NCBI RefSeq assembly: GCF_901000735.1
Contig: NC_081541.1
Coordinates: 3,403,021 to 3,467,020, forward strand
DNA length: 64,000 bases
Reading direction: 5' to 3'
From: Corylus avellana
Taxonomy: Eukaryota; Streptophyta; Magnoliopsida; Fagales; Betulaceae
The translations under genes were made by a program, and so were the position numbers. This document shows, piece by piece, positions 20,455 to 32,309 of this stretch (position 1 is its first letter; the number at the start of each line of letters is the position of its first letter). The notes under the pieces were generated by a model, which did not search any database, was not told the origin of the DNA, and saw only the letters and a list, made by a program, of their open reading frames with translations.

Positions 20455-22602
20455 CAAAACGGATTCTCTCAAATTTACATGCTACATATAGTGTCGACAC
20501 ATATATATGTCGTTCCATCATAATCCTGATCAGAATGAAAGACATTCATTAGTTGTTGGATGATGATCTTTAGCTTGCACTTCCGGTGCTGGAGATTCTG
20601 AAGCCAATGCAGTATTTCCGCTTTGGAGATTTGCTTCCATTGTTAGGCCTCCTGAATTAACGACAGAGAACAAATGTTTTCTGCATAAATAAATTAAGTA
20701 ATTAATCAACAAATTAAGGTGATCAGAAAAGATGGAGGAGATCGATGAGTTAGATCGAAAGCCAACCTGAGTGGGGTTGGTGCTTGCTTGCCAACCACTT
20801 TCCAGTACCCGGCATTTGTCACTATGTTCATCCGATTCCCATTCCGGTGGTGCGGCTAGAAGAAAAACCATTCTTCATCCTTTGTCGGTAATAAGCTGGA
20901 GACGTCTACATGCACTTACAACAAAAAAAAAAAAAAAAAAAAGCCAGACTGGGCGCAATATAAAAGTTAAAAATAAGAAAAAGATTTGTTGAGACTCATG
21001 TCAGTACTTCTTCATCATTTTAAAATAATTATAAAATATATATATCTTTTAGCATTACTCTTATATATTTGGTAAGCAATAAAGAAATCAGTTTTTTTTT
21101 TTTTTTTTTGGTTAAATATAAAGAAATCAGTTACGTCATTGCTTATTTCAAAGACTTAGAGCATTCCCAGCAGACTCCCTATAAGGGGGTCTGTTCCCTA
21201 TATTTAGGGAATATGTCTAAAAAATCGTAAAAAACGTCCCACAACAGATTCCCTATATGGTTCCTTAAACCATCAGATGCTACAGTAGAACCCAATGTAT
21301 TGGGTTCCACTGTAGCGTTCCTTTGCCTTATTATAATCATAAAAAAAAAAACTCTCTCTCCTCTCACATCTTTTCACGCCCACTATTTTTCTCCATTCTT
21401 CTTCTCCGCCCTCTTCTGCATTTCATCTCGACACAAAGCAAATCTCCATCTTCAATACTCCATCTTCACTCTCACAGCCACTCAAAAGATTTACACCCAA
21501 AATTAAACAACAAATAAACGAACCAACCCTCTTCCGGCGAGATGAAAAAACGAAAAAAGGTGCAGAGAGGGAAATAGATGCAGCAAAAACCCAGACCGAT
21601 CAAGACCCAACAGAAACCCAAAAACCCAGACCGATCAAACCAAACTTCAAGGCTCTCATATATGCTGGCAGAGAGGGAAATAGGTGCTGCGGCTGGAAGG
21701 GAAAGAAAGGAAAGAAGAAGATGGAGATGAGATGAGATGAGATGAGAGGAGAGAGAGAAATCATATATGCTCACCAGACTTCACCATTCAAGGAGATCAA
21801 GAGAGTGAGGCAGAGAGTGAGATGGAGATGAGTGAGGCAGAGAGGGAAGTTGGTGCTGCGGCTGGAAGGGAAAGAAAGGAAAGAAGAAGACGGAGATGAG
21901 ATGAGATGAGAGAGAGAAAGAAAGGTTAAATTAAATGAATAAAATATAAAAAAGGTAAAATAAAAATAATAATATTTTAATGGTATAAGGAAGCATTAAG
22001 GGAAGCTATTGGGGTGCAAATTGATATAGGGAAACAAAAAGTAGTTTGGATCCTTAAACTTAGGGAATATGACCGGGTAGCTGCTGGGAATGCTCTTAAG
22101 TGAGATGGAAAGGTGAGAACTTAGTAATGTTAATTAAATATTATATTTTTATTACGTAACTAAAGTTTAATTAATTAAGAGTAAAGCTAAAAATTTATAT
22201 TTTTATCTCATAAATATTATACAATATTGTTGTTATAACAGTAACAACTAACCTTAGCTAATCCGAATAATAATTGAAACTGCCATGTTATTTGTGAAAT
22301 AAAAATGTAATTTATAAAATTATTCAATAATTAATATCATAACGCTAATCATTATTTATTCAAAATGTTAAGCTAAATAAACAGTTAAAAAAAAAGGTAA
22401 AGTAAAAAATAAGAAAATATTAATTCGTCATATATTAGAGAGTGATAAAGTGATAACCTGGCAAATCCCAAGGCTCCCATATGAAGAAATCATGAATTGT
22501 TGGGGAATAAAGTGAAGTGCTTGGTGATTAATCTCAGTGATCTTTGACCTCAAGAAGTAATCGACCAGTTCCCGGTCCGTCGGACAGAACCTGGACTTTC
22601 TT
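20455..22602 (-). pseudogene. Dead short NAC b2, split by a transposon
   Basis: Three exon remnants match b1 and b3. Exon 1 (about 22602-22458) keeps the sequence around FCPTD...ELV but has lost the ATG and the reading frame. Exon 2 (20905-20767) has lost about half its length, from the KVVGK region to the splice end, so subdomain D is gone. Exon 3 (20680 to about 20455) has a stop straight after FVLCR (TTA to TAA) and an internal deletion of the KSGPAKCKLA region. Intron 1 holds a 937-bp transposon (21159-22095). It is the duplicate partner of b1, as NAC-d is of NAC-c. Confidence 0.85.
21159..22095. mobile_element. PIF/Harbinger-like element in intron 1 of b2
   Basis: GAGCATTCCCAGCAG at the left is mirrored exactly by CTGCTGGGAATGCTC at the right, with TTA on both sides (21156-21158 and 22096-22098). 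TAGGGAATATG recurs next to both ends. The interior has GAGATGAGATGAG repeats (about 21722-21760 and 21893-21912) and a duplicated GGTGCTGCGGCTGGAAGGGA. No transposase is visible, so it is non-autonomous. Confidence 0.8.
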
Positions 22603-22823
22603 GTGATAACATGAGCAAAGCTTAACTTTATCTATATATATATAAGCGAAAAGGTTCCTGGCCTCCGATCCTACTAATTAACTTGTTCGATATGTTTGCG
22701 TGGGATGGGTGGCTCAAGTTTCTTCTCTAGTCTTTGATAAAAGATAAAAGAAAATGCAAAAGACGAGATTCTAACAACTTTTTACTTTACACTAGCACTA
22801 GGAGTAAGTGGGATCCTTGTTGG

Positions 22824-22867
<44 letters not shown>

Positions 22868-24603
22868 AACTTCAACTTTTCACTGTGTATCTAAAACTTG
22901 ACGTCCAAGTAGAAGAATTGTTGGTTTGATAAAACTTTTAAAGAGAATAATTATTTTCACAAATTAAAATTTTTGTGCTCTCCAATAAGAATTTGACAAG
23001 TCAGCATAAAACATCATGAGAAAAATAAACTAAAACATCATATCATACTAAATTTACAACTTAAAAAAAAATTGGCGTCTACTTTTTAGATTTTCGCATC
23101 TTTCTTCCTCTTCATACTTTAGAAAAATCATCTGGCCACTACTCCGCCGCCCAAGATGGGATATCTAAGAATCATCGCCAGTTTTTCGCCGGATATAATT
23201 ACTGCCCACACAAAAATCTTTGAGAATCACGACCAATTTCGTCGCTTTTCCTCAACGCTGTTAAGTTCCCCCTCTCTATCTCTCATGCCTGGTTCGAAAA
23301 CGTTGAGGGAACTAATGTGGGAGACACATTCGGCGAAGGGCGGTATTTGGCAAAGGGTGCCTATGTGATTTTCCTAGCTCACAGGAGAGTTGAGAGAGAT
23401 GAGTGATATATATATATACACACACACACACAAATGAGGGATTGAAGAAGTGAAATCTAGTGTATTTGCTTAAGTTGTTTCACATTGACTAGTTAATTTT
23501 TTATTGGGGGGCACAAAAGCCTTGGTTTGTGTCACAACCTTATATATGTTATTCTTCTAGTTAAATAATTTTTTTTTTTTTTTTTTAGTGTTTAGGTTAC
23601 ATCAAAACACTTTAAAAAAACACATCAACATAAAGATGATGTTCGGTGAATGAACAATTGTGGTATTTCTTGTTCCACTTCCCCTTCGTTGCCTATTAGT
23701 ATTGCAATGAAGGGTCAGCAATCAAAGATTCATTGGGCCAAGATTCATAGCCAAGAATCATGAACATACAAGCATGGAAGGGCTTCCTAGTAATGTCTAA
23801 TATTACCTAGTCAAGACTTAGATAAATCTGTTGGTTGGGCACATCTGCTTATAACATTTTACAATTTAAAATTTGGAGAATGTTTGTAAAAGGCGAGGCA
23901 TTTCAATAAAGTAAATGAAGTTACTCCTAACTAAAATAGAAAATATATTTTTTAATTAAATTTTAGCTAAATATTTATTGAGCTGATGGAGCATTCACAT
24001 CTGGCTCAACAAAGTACCATTTTGGTTGTTTTGTTGAGTCATAGTGTTAAAATCACTCCACATCAGACTCAACAAACTAGCCAAAATCAAGTTTGCTAAG
24101 GAGCTGCAGCGCTCAACAACTTTGTTAAGCACTACAGCTCAACAATCTATAATTTTATTAATAAAAAATATTTGATGGAAAAGTAAAACCTAGTTGTTCG
24201 GTTATATTTGTTATTCTGTTTTGGTCGGATCTTTTTATTTTTATTTAAAAAAGCTTGCCTTCCCCCCATATCGGAAAGGACCCATAAGGTTAGTATTCAG
24301 CCTTTGCTGGGCAGCCGTCGGTAGAAGATGCCGATAAACTAACCAATGACATCCGAAAAAAGGTAAAGTAGCCATAGGCCAAAGATCCATCACTTTTCAT
24401 GGGTCACTAAATGCAAAGTTTTTTTGTAGTGTAAAAAAAAAAAAAAAAAGCTGATGTGGCAATGACATTCTTGCCAACTGTATTGTTCTAAATTAATTTA
24501 TTTCTTTGACGCAACTAGATTGGGTGCTCAACTTAATTTGAGCCGGAGCTCGTCTCGTACATAAAAAATGCAACAATCAGGAGTACTTTTTTTTTTTTTT
24601 TTT
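22603..24603. other. Intergenic, mixed repeats
   Basis: The b2 promoter side (22603-23790) aligns with 14180-15270, with a TA microsatellite at about 22827-22863. It also holds a diverged copy of the 480-720 part of unit A (AAGAATTTGACAAG...AAGATGGGATATCTAAGAAT, about 22985-23170). Two GCTCAACAA-rich stretches near 23965-24150 resemble the end of a decayed TIR element. No gene seen. Confidence 0.5.
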
Positions 24604-24698
24604 GACATGTCCACACAAGAGGGGGATAAAATATTCGAATTAGTAACTCCCGCTTCATAAGGCGTGGTCTCCAGCTGATTGAGCTATCTCTTGGAGAC
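24604..24698 (-). mobile_element. tRNA-derived SINE
   Basis: Reverse copy with a poly(T) start (the poly(A) tail), ATGTCCACACAAGAGGG, TTCGAATTAGTAACTCC and GATTGAGCTATCTCTTGG. It lies outside the A/B/C units, so it is an independent insertion of the family described at 1414. Confidence 0.75.
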
Positions 24699-25282
24699 TT
24701 CTTTCTCAAGCCTAGTTCTCTCTCAATCATGAGCACTTTTCTCTCAAGCCTAGTTCAAACACGCTAAGGGAACCAATGTATTATTTTTTAAATGTTTAAA
24801 ATTATGAATTTTATTTGTATTGAAATATAATGTATCACAAAAATATCATTACAAATTTCCTCTAATTTTCTATTAATATTTTAATAATTAGAATTCAAAC
24901 TTTCTTCTTGCTATTTTTTTCCTTTATACTTCTTTTCATTGTAAATTACACCTATGGAAACAAATATTTTAACATTTTTTAAATTTTATGGATTAAAATA
25001 AAATTCAATGTCTTATGATAGTTTTTTTTTTTTTTTTTTTTTCTGATTTATACATTCATGTAATGCTTTGTGTAACTTTGTATCACTGACTCACTATGTT
25101 TTGTAATATATATACTGGTGTATAAGTATAACTTTAATTTTATTTTATTTTATTTTTTATTTAAAGATGTGTGATATATTTTTATACGTCTTTTTTAATA
25201 CATAATGAAAGTAAGATAAATATATGTTTAAATTTTAAAATTAAATTATAATAAAGAATACGCACGTAACGCGGATTATGAG

Positions 25283-25500
25283 CTAGTTATAAATAGTATT
25301 AGAGTCATTGTCCAGCATGAGATGGGGGAGCGTGCACAAGCGGACAAGCCCATGAGGGTTGCTAGCGGACACTTGTTGAGACACCAAAAATTGTGATTTT
25401 CCATATGCCTCAAACACTATAAAATATTTTTCAAAAAAATGTTTTCTGCTGAAAACACTTTTTTGACGGAAAATATTTTACGTCGAAACAAACAAAGCCA
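25283..25500 (+). mobile_element. TRIM remnant plus TIR-element end
   Basis: ATAAATAGTATTAGAGTCAT (a PBS-like stretch), GGGGGAGCGTGCACAAGC and TTGTTGAGACACCAAAAATT follow the same order as 1015-1115 in the Cassandra-like TRIM, without the 5S-like part. From about 25410 it passes into the same TIR-element end as at 1133. The same succession of two fragments next to two different NACs shows a common origin of the flanks. Confidence 0.55.
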
Positions 25501-26289
25501 AAATTTAAAAACTATTCTTCTCCCAATGAATTGGTTTCACACCACTTGTTCAATTAATTTCAGAGTGAATTTATACACAATGTGGTTGTGCTTAACAAGG
25601 GAAAAATAAATGACAAACTTTATTTGTGGTGATTTTTTTGTTGGATCAATTGTAACTGTTTGTATGTACAAAGGAAAAGAAAGAGAAATATTCAAACTAA
25701 TAACTTTCGCTTCATAAGACAGTCTGTAACCGATATAACTACCTTTTCAAAATGAACACCACATATATTTACATACAATCAGTTTAATTAATATTGGTAG
25801 AGTCTTAATTAATTAAATTACGTTATCAATGGTTCCTAATATTATCTTTCTCAAAACTATATATATACCTGATACTACAAATTCTCTAATATAATATGAT
25901 ATATGCTAACATATATGAAGGTCAATTTGGAAACTTGAGTTCTTCATTAATTACATACTGGAAAATTGAAACAAACTTGAAATACAAATTAACATACACA
26001 CTTCAAATTCTACGAAGCGTGATAATCTCCAAGTCACGGCTATTCAAACACTACCGCACTGCCGTAGGTAGAAGATACCAATAAACTAACTAATCATACT
26101 TGAGAAAAAGTAAAGTGGCCATAGGCCAAACATCAACTTCTGTTGGCATCACTTGGCATACATGTGGTCATCAACTACTGTTGGCATCACTTGGCATACA
26201 AGTGGGATCATCAACTACTGTTGGCATCACTTGGCATCAATTGGCATACAAGTGGGATAATGTATCGATTTCCACGTAAATGGATTTCT
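25501..26289. other. 3' flanking block behind NAC-d
   Basis: Aligns with 1240-2330 and 15530-16620. It includes an old reverse SINE remnant (about 25660-25750) and a local tandem repeat of TCAACTACTGTTGGCATCACTTGG (three units, about 26128-26240). Alignment ends near 26290, where a foreign sequence replaces the rest of the flank. Confidence 0.55.
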
Positions 26290-26519
26290 TGGTTTTCTTA
26301 ACACTTCCGCGACTCATCGACAGTATAGTTGTCGGTATTGATGTGAGTTTTAATTTTTTTTTTTTCGACGACAAATAGTAGTTGTCACTGACTGTTTGTA
26401 GTCGCAGGTACGTATATATATATATATATAACATCAGCAACGACATTAATGCCGTAGCTGGCATTAACGACAACTATCAGCGACGTCGCTGATAGTTTGG
26501 TCGCTAGTAACCAAATTCG
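26290..26519. mobile_element. Unclassified inserted sequence abutting the NAC-d terminal exon
   Basis: Rich in CGACGAC/AGCGACGTCGCTGA/GACAACTATCAG motifs, many of them self-complementary (TCAGCGACGTCGCTGATAG is palindromic), with a TA tract at about 26410. It replaces about 600 bp of the flank found behind the other long NACs and directly supplies the NAC-d stop codon. It looks like part of a DNA transposon; no ends could be defined. Confidence 0.5.
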
Positions 26520-28886
26520 TAGCTAGATCTGATTGAAGAAGTACCTCCATCAATATAGGACCCTGATGAAACAGCTTCTGTATTGATCTCTACAGACCTC
26601 ATAGAATCTTGAACCGTTGAATCAAACTGTTGTACACAAGAACAAGAACAAGAACAATGCAAGGTTAGTTTTTGAGAGACCAGTTTATTTGAAAATAAAA
26701 GACATAACTAAACCTGGAGCTGCAGAGTGGCACAACAGAACATGACATAATTTGTAGGCAAAACTTGAAACCAATTTCTAATACGATATTGAGAGCATCC
26801 AGTACTTACCAGTGCATTGAGCTTTTTTGCATTTGGTGCACTGTGTGATCCGTCGTCCATATCAGATTCCATGAACCGTGGTCTTGGGTCAAAAGTGATA
26901 GCCTTTTGACTGCTAGGATCATTAGGAAGGGATTCATCAGGATCACTAGGCGTTAGATCCAATAACTTAGAAATATAGGCGATTGGATCATTTGTGCCAT
27001 TTTGCAAAGGCACCCCATCATGATGGTAGTTTGGTACATCGTCGACAAGGTCGCCAGACACTTTTTGCTTCTGCGAGTGTATTGGGTAAAGCGAGCGCAA
27101 GAGCGAGCCCCAATCTAGCCCCATTGCATCTGTGAATGTAATGGGGAGAGCAACACTTTTTGAGTCTCCTACCTGCAAATCAACTTGAGGTTAGAAACAT
27201 AAATGAAGGAGATATGTACTTACACCTAACTGCACTTGGAATATAGTTAACTGTCTCTCTCACCTGATCACCGGCAGTTGCTTCGGCCCCTTGATTTATT
27301 GCAGTGTACGCACTACAAGTATTGTGGTTACACTTTGTGGGTGTTGCAGTGTTTGATGTCATTCCATCAAAACAACATCCTGTGAGATGATTATCAGCTT
27401 CCTCTTCTAATGCTGGAGATACTGAAGCCAGTGCTAGCTCAGACTCTGCTTTTTCAAGAGAAGATTTAGCTGTGGGAGGAGATGAAAAGGTAGGTGTATT
27501 GGGGAGTGAAGGGTTCCAATCTGGTGGATCTTGCAGCATGTCTAAGAGCATCTTTAGTTCTTCCTGATAAAAGAAACATGAATGCGCATTAGTATATAAT
27601 TAAGTTAACAACTGATTTAACCTGAAACTCAATTCCTTAATTTCTCACCTCATCTGTCACTTGATTCTCCGCAGAGGAAGCATTAAAATTGTAGCCACCA
27701 CACTCAACAGGTGTTCTAGTGTCAGATGTGGTTCCATCAATTAATGTTGGATAATCTCCAGCTCGCACTGATGCTGGAGATACTGAAGCCTGGGTTAGAT
27801 CAGACCCTGCTTCTTCAGGGGAACATTTGGCTGTGTTAGGAAATGAATTGGGTTGATTTTCTGCAGAAGAATTGCTGTCTGCACTGTACTCAACACTTGG
27901 TATAGTGTCAGAAATTTCAGAAAGAGGAAATTCTTCAGTTGGTGTATGATCAATAGGTTGCAGTTCCAGTGCTGGAGAAGCTGAAGCCGCACTTCGTTTA
28001 GACTTGGCCGGTCCAGCTTTGCTAGTGTACTTTCGCTTTCGACCTTTGCAACCCTTGTCTGGAGATTCTAAAGCCGACTTGGCAGTTCCAGTTGCTATAG
28101 TAGTGTCACATGCCATTCCATCAGAATTTTCAGGATGAAGACATTCATTACTTGAAATCGGATGATCTTCAGCTTTGCCAGAGTTTTCCTTTGGTTTATA
28201 GAATAAACGACAGAAGACATAAGGTTTCTGCAGAAAGTAACATCACCAAGTGAGTAAGATAACCCTTTTTACATGATTTAGGCAGGCAGCAGCAAAAAGT
28301 AAAAACATGTTAAACCCACCTATAAAACCCACAAATTAGTGAAATTCGAGATAGAAAGCCAACCTGACCGGGTGATTTTGTGCCATCAAGCTCCTCCAGG
28401 GTTGTGTGGTGCTCATGCATTACCCAGTCAGTTTTCTTGCTGTTTGCACTACTCCCCAAATGGAATACCAGTATCTTTTTCTTTCCGATCAATCTGCCTC
28501 TGGACCAGATTTCTTTATCCTTTCCGGTCACTTTCCAGAACCCAGATTTGGTCGTCCTGTTAAACTGTTTCCCATTCGGCTGCTTCATGTCCGGCGGCGA
28601 GAAGCAGAACCGCTCTTGATCCGTTGTCTCTATGCCGGATAAACCTACAATTGAAAGAAAATTGAGAAATCACATGAGTACATTACATATTTGGAAAATC
28701 AATTGAAGCCCAGAAAAAATAAGAAAATAAAAATGGATAATCACCTGGCAATTCCCATGGCTCCTGTTTGAAGAAATCAACTACGGGAATAAAGCGAAGT
28801 TCTCTATCATTCCCAGTGATCTTTAACCTCAAGCAGATGTCGATGATTTCCACTTCCGTCGGACGGAACCTGAACATCGCAGCCAT
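26504..28886 (-). CDS. NAC-d, NTM1/NTL-type NAC with trimmed subdomain A, 595 aa, 6 exons
   Basis: Exons (minus): 28886-28745, 28644-28364, 28227-27649, 27563-27264, 27172-26810 and 26626-26504, all GT-AG, frame unbroken. Relative to NAC-c, exon 1 lacks SRNLPLG, so the protein starts MAAMFRFRPTEVEIIDIC and the LPxG opening of subdomain A is missing. B to E remain: FFKQEPWELP, GFWKVTGKD, KKTDWVMHEHH and FVFCRLFYKP. The third exon is 579 bp and corresponds to fused exons 3 and 4 of the other copies, joined in frame at SSAENQPNSFPNTAKCSPEE. The last exon reads through the usual RSS-stop point into inserted DNA, adding YEFGY. Loss of the subdomain A start may weaken dimer contacts; that is inference. 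Confidence 0.83.
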
Positions 28887-28991
28887 CACACACGCGCACA
28901 CACACACACTCACACACACACTCGCACAGCTTACAAACGAAGAGAATCGGTTTCATAAGAAAAGGAGCAGTGACAGGGTGAGAGTGAGCAA

Positions 28992-29057
28992 GCTGATATA
29001 TATATATATATACATAGACAAGACAAAAGGTGGTCCTACCAACTTCTCGGAGAAGTT
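28992..29057 (-). promoter_or_regulatory. NAC-d promoter: TATA region and palindrome
   Basis: A TA run (about 28996-29011, minus TATATATATATA) lies about 110 bp before the ATG, and the perfect palindrome AACTTCTCGGAGAAGTT (29041-29057) about 30 bp further up, followed on the plus strand by TACATGTGAGG. The same order is found in NAC-2 and NAC-3. Confidence 0.5.
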
Positions 29058-30212
29058 TACATGTGAGGGTCCTCTATTTTATATTTATTACCAACCTGGT
29101 TCTTGAAATCCGAATTTGATGAATTGAACCTTAAAAGTTTCGATTTACGTACTCTCATTAGTCAATATCATCCTTATTTGTCGAATACCCACAAACATAT
29201 ATAATGACTAATTAGTACTACTAACTAACTAAAGTCATATCAAATTTTAAGATTAAGAAAAAAAGAAATTAATATGAAAGTGAAATTTTGAACTCTTAAT
29301 CTAAATTATTGTCTTGATTCTTTCTTATCTTCTTCTTTCAAAGCTGATGATTTAATAGGTAAACTCTTATGAGATTCATGATATGTCTTGCATGTATATA
29401 TAGTTGTGAGCGTTGGCCTTTTGGAGACGATGCACTAATTAATACTAGATGAGTAATTTACAAAGCTAATTGTCATTTTATTTTATTTTTTAATAATTAA
29501 CTGACGTGAAAGTTAATGTAATATGTTGAAAGATTAGTGCAATCTAAAACTAAAATTTAAGTCTAATTAATCATCTCCTCATACCGATGTGTCATTCTTT
29601 GTAAATATGCGACCGCTATTTTGATGTCATTGCGAAAACGCGTGGAATTTTTGTGGGAGAATAATCTTTGTACTAATAAAAAAATAACGCAAGAGGAGAA
29701 TTTTTTTTTTTTTTTTTTGGCTTTAGACAAGCACTGAGGACAGCATCTCTGGGACCCTTGATTGCTTTATATTTAACTTCTACATCAAGAACTTGACCTC
29801 CAAGTCTATAGTTATAATGAATATAGCCTTGTAGAATTCTTGAAAATATATACATTAATGGTTGCAATGACAAATTAATGTCACGAATCTAGAAGGTTTA
29901 ATAAATTAATAATCTTTGTAGCATAATTATTTTTGCACCTATATATAAATAATCTAAAGTATAATTATATTAATAAATTAATAATCTTTGTAGTATAATT
30001 ATATTAATAATCTAAAGTATCAATATAAATGTTACTGATTTTAATTTATTATTAAAATTCAGAAAGATTGTGAACTTGACTTGATGGTTGTCGCCAAGTC
30101 CGCGGACAGAATAATCAACGGTGAATAGTGTGGGGCCAACTGTCATAAAACTTAGGCGGGAAGCATTGGCCAAGGACCAGAGCTGGCTACAGTGATTCTA
30201 GAATCCTCCATC
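29058..30212. other. Upstream region of NAC-d, no gene
   Basis: AT-rich. 30070-30212 (GTCGCCAAGTCCGCGGACA...GTGTGGGGCCAACTGTCATAAAACTTAGG) resembles 8725-8815 in unit A, so an older copy of the unit upstream DNA lies here, broken by the hAT-like element that follows. Confidence 0.5.
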
Positions 30213-30484
30213 TAGGGGTGAGCATATTCACCGAGTGCCGAGTTTCGACCGAGTGCCGACCGAGTTCCGACCGAGACCGACCGAGACCGACCATGACTGA
30301 CAAGAAGACGGACGGTAGGCGGCTGGAATTTTTTTGTTTCGACAATTTTCGGTCGGCAGGCGGTATGCCTTTTTTGGAAGTCGGTTTCCGACATTACCGA
30401 CCCGACTTTTACCGACTTGTAAAACGACGTCGTTTTGATATTTATTTTTCATATTAGTAAATATTCGTTATATTTTTCTAACGA

Positions 30485-30559
30485 AACTCGTCTAGCTCAG
30501 TTGGTTGAGCGCATGCCGGACGCCTGCTGGTCGTGGGTTTGAGTCCCATGCTGGTCGCC
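30485..30559 (+). pseudogene. Degenerate tRNA-Lys-like sequence inside the hAT-like element
   Basis: CGTCTAGCTCAGTTGG (D-arm and A-box) and GGTCGTGGGTTTGAGTCCCA (T-arm and B-box) follow plant tRNA-Lys (CTT) closely. The anticodon arm (CATGCCGGACGCCTGCTGG) no longer forms a proper stem and the acceptor ends pair poorly. It is therefore a tRNA-derived relic, not a working tRNA gene. Both internal promoter boxes are still recognisable. Confidence 0.7.
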
Positions 30560-30679
30560 TTTTACTTACATTTTTACTTATCAAAATAAAATATTTTCCT
30601 AGTCAAAACGGCGTCGTTTTGTCTTGAATTTGTGCCCTATATAATCTCATTTAGAACCTCTCTTCCGTTTCCCCTAACC

Positions 30680-30815
30680 CTCGCCGCGGCCGTCACTCTC
30701 ATCTTCCTCTCTTTGTCACTCTCCTCTCATCTCTTCCTCTCTCTCACTCTCATCTAATCTATGCCTCTCTCTCACTCTCCTCTCATCTTTGCCTCTCTCT
30801 ATCACTCTCACTCAT
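30680..30815. repeat. CTCTCTCACTCT-type pyrimidine tract
   Basis: Imperfect repeats of CTCTCTCACTCTCCTCTCATC and variants within the hAT-like element. No coding role. Confidence 0.6.
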
Positions 30816-31276
30816 GACTCCACCTCTATGTTTATTTTTATATGATTTTTATTTTATTTTTTTGCTGTTTGGTTGCCAAGAAAGTGGAGGAAAAGAGGTA
30901 TTTTCTTGCTAAGCATGTTTTAGAATTTAGACTCGAGTTTCTGTGCCTTTTTTGGTTCAAGTTGTGTTCCCTGATTTAGTATTTTTAATCTAATTAAGAA
31001 TTCTTTTTCTTTCTGATGTTTGGTTGCCGAGAAAGTGAAGGAAAATTTCTTTTTCTTACCGTTTGGGCTTGATTTTTCAATCTATTTTCTTGCTGATTGT
31101 GACCCAGCCCAAACCGACATTACCGACCGTCACCGTAACCGACTCGGCGGTGACGGTCGGTGGCGGTACAAATCATTGTCGGAAAAAGTCGGTGAATTTA
31201 CCGACTTTACCGACTTTGGAGCGGAAGCAAAAATTTCCTACCGTAACCGACCGTAACCGACCGACGCTCACCCCTA

Positions 31277-32191
31277 CGGCTCCATCATCTAACTTGGAAT
31301 ATTGGTTAATACTTTGGCACTCAAAGGAAAGAAAAGGTAAACGTATAGCTCTCGATCATTGGCTCCATTCTTTCCACTTTGCTATGTTTCGTGGAAAATC
31401 CTAACAAATATTTTATGAAAAAATAAAACCTAAAAGCAATTAATTAGGTTATATTTGTCGACATGATTTGGACAGGAATTTTTTTTGTGTTTCATTCCAA
31501 CAAAAAAAAAAAAAAAAAAAAAAGCAGGCAAGGGAGACTAACTCTAATTAACACGAAAAGAAAACGCCCTGTGTTGAGGGTGATCTCCCTCCAATGCTCA
31601 AGTAAAGTTTATGAGAAAGTGTATATATGCAATTGCTATAATAATTCAATGTGTGTTGATACCTGGAGTGTGGCCTATAAATAGGCTGGCAGGTTTTACC
31701 AGATTAGAACTCCTCCTTTGATATTATCTCTGCTTCGCGATGATCCTATCCAGGTCTTGTAGTTTGATCATCTCGCTCTTTGGTACTATCCGTGTAGTTT
31801 GATTTGAATTGAGAATAGCAGTTGTATGGGAGCTCTAACATTATCCTTATGATATTGGATAATTGTGGCAAAAGTCTCTAACCCAGTGAAAGTCATCTGC
31901 TGAATGCTGAAAGTTTGGATAACCGACCATGTCTGTTTGTAAAAATAAATGATTGTCGGAAAGTGAAGGGTTTGATACTCGGAAGTCTATTCCCGGGGGT
32001 TAGTCCTTAGTCAACCAAGCTTATATAGTGTTTATTGTTGATTCTTTTGGGTTGGATTAACGAAGAAGCTTGCTAATTGGGACTTGGATCATGACCTTAT
32101 TGATGGGCTATAAGCCTTCAGGTTATAAGGCCCAAAAGAGATACATTTATTTCTAACATTTGTTAATGTTTATGCATCAAGGATCCGGCTT
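31277..32191. other. Intergenic, no gene
   Basis: Starts with the second half of the host site of the hAT-like element (CATCTAACTTGGAATATT). It includes a poly(A) run at 31501-31524 and a stretch (31680-32170) with no clear relatives in the window. No supported coding frame. Confidence 0.4.
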
Positions 32192-32303
32192 GCGTCCCTA
32201 AGAGGTAGCTCAATCGACTAGGACCACACTTAATGAAGTGGAAGTCACTAGTTCGAATTTCCCTTCCCCCTCTTGTGCGGACATGTCAAAAAAAAAAAAA
32301 AGG
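32192..32303 (+). mobile_element. tRNA-derived SINE
   Basis: CGTCCCTAAGAGGTAGCTCAATCGACTAGG (A-box best preserved here), AGTTCGAATTTCCC (B-box), CTCTTGTGCGGACATGTC and poly(A). GGATCC with similar neighbours occurs on both sides (ATCAAGGATCCGGCTTGC before, AAAGGATCCAACTTGC after), suggesting a target duplication GGATCCxxCTTGC. Confidence 0.8.
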
Positions 32304-32309
32304 ATCCAA

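Larger units (their letters stand above)
30213..31276. mobile_element. hAT-like non-autonomous element
   Basis: The ends are TAGGGGTGAGC and the mirrored GCTCACCCCTA. CTCCATC lies on both sides (CCTCCATC before, GGCTCCATC after), fitting an 8-bp-class target duplication with small changes. Both subterminal zones are packed with CCGACCGA/TACCGAC repeats. Inside are a tRNA-Lys-like sequence (30485-30559), AAACGACGTCGTTT-type motifs and a CT-rich tract (30680-30815). The open frames follow the repeats and no transposase is visible. Confidence 0.72.

Noticed and set aside
22827..22863. TA tract as a regulatory site
   Set aside because: A simple microsatellite; similar tracts occur at many places, including 10900, 26410 and 54115.
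30485..30559. Functional tRNA-Lys gene
   Set aside because: Acceptor ends and anticodon arm do not pair properly and no sensible anticodon loop can be drawn; it lies inside a transposon.
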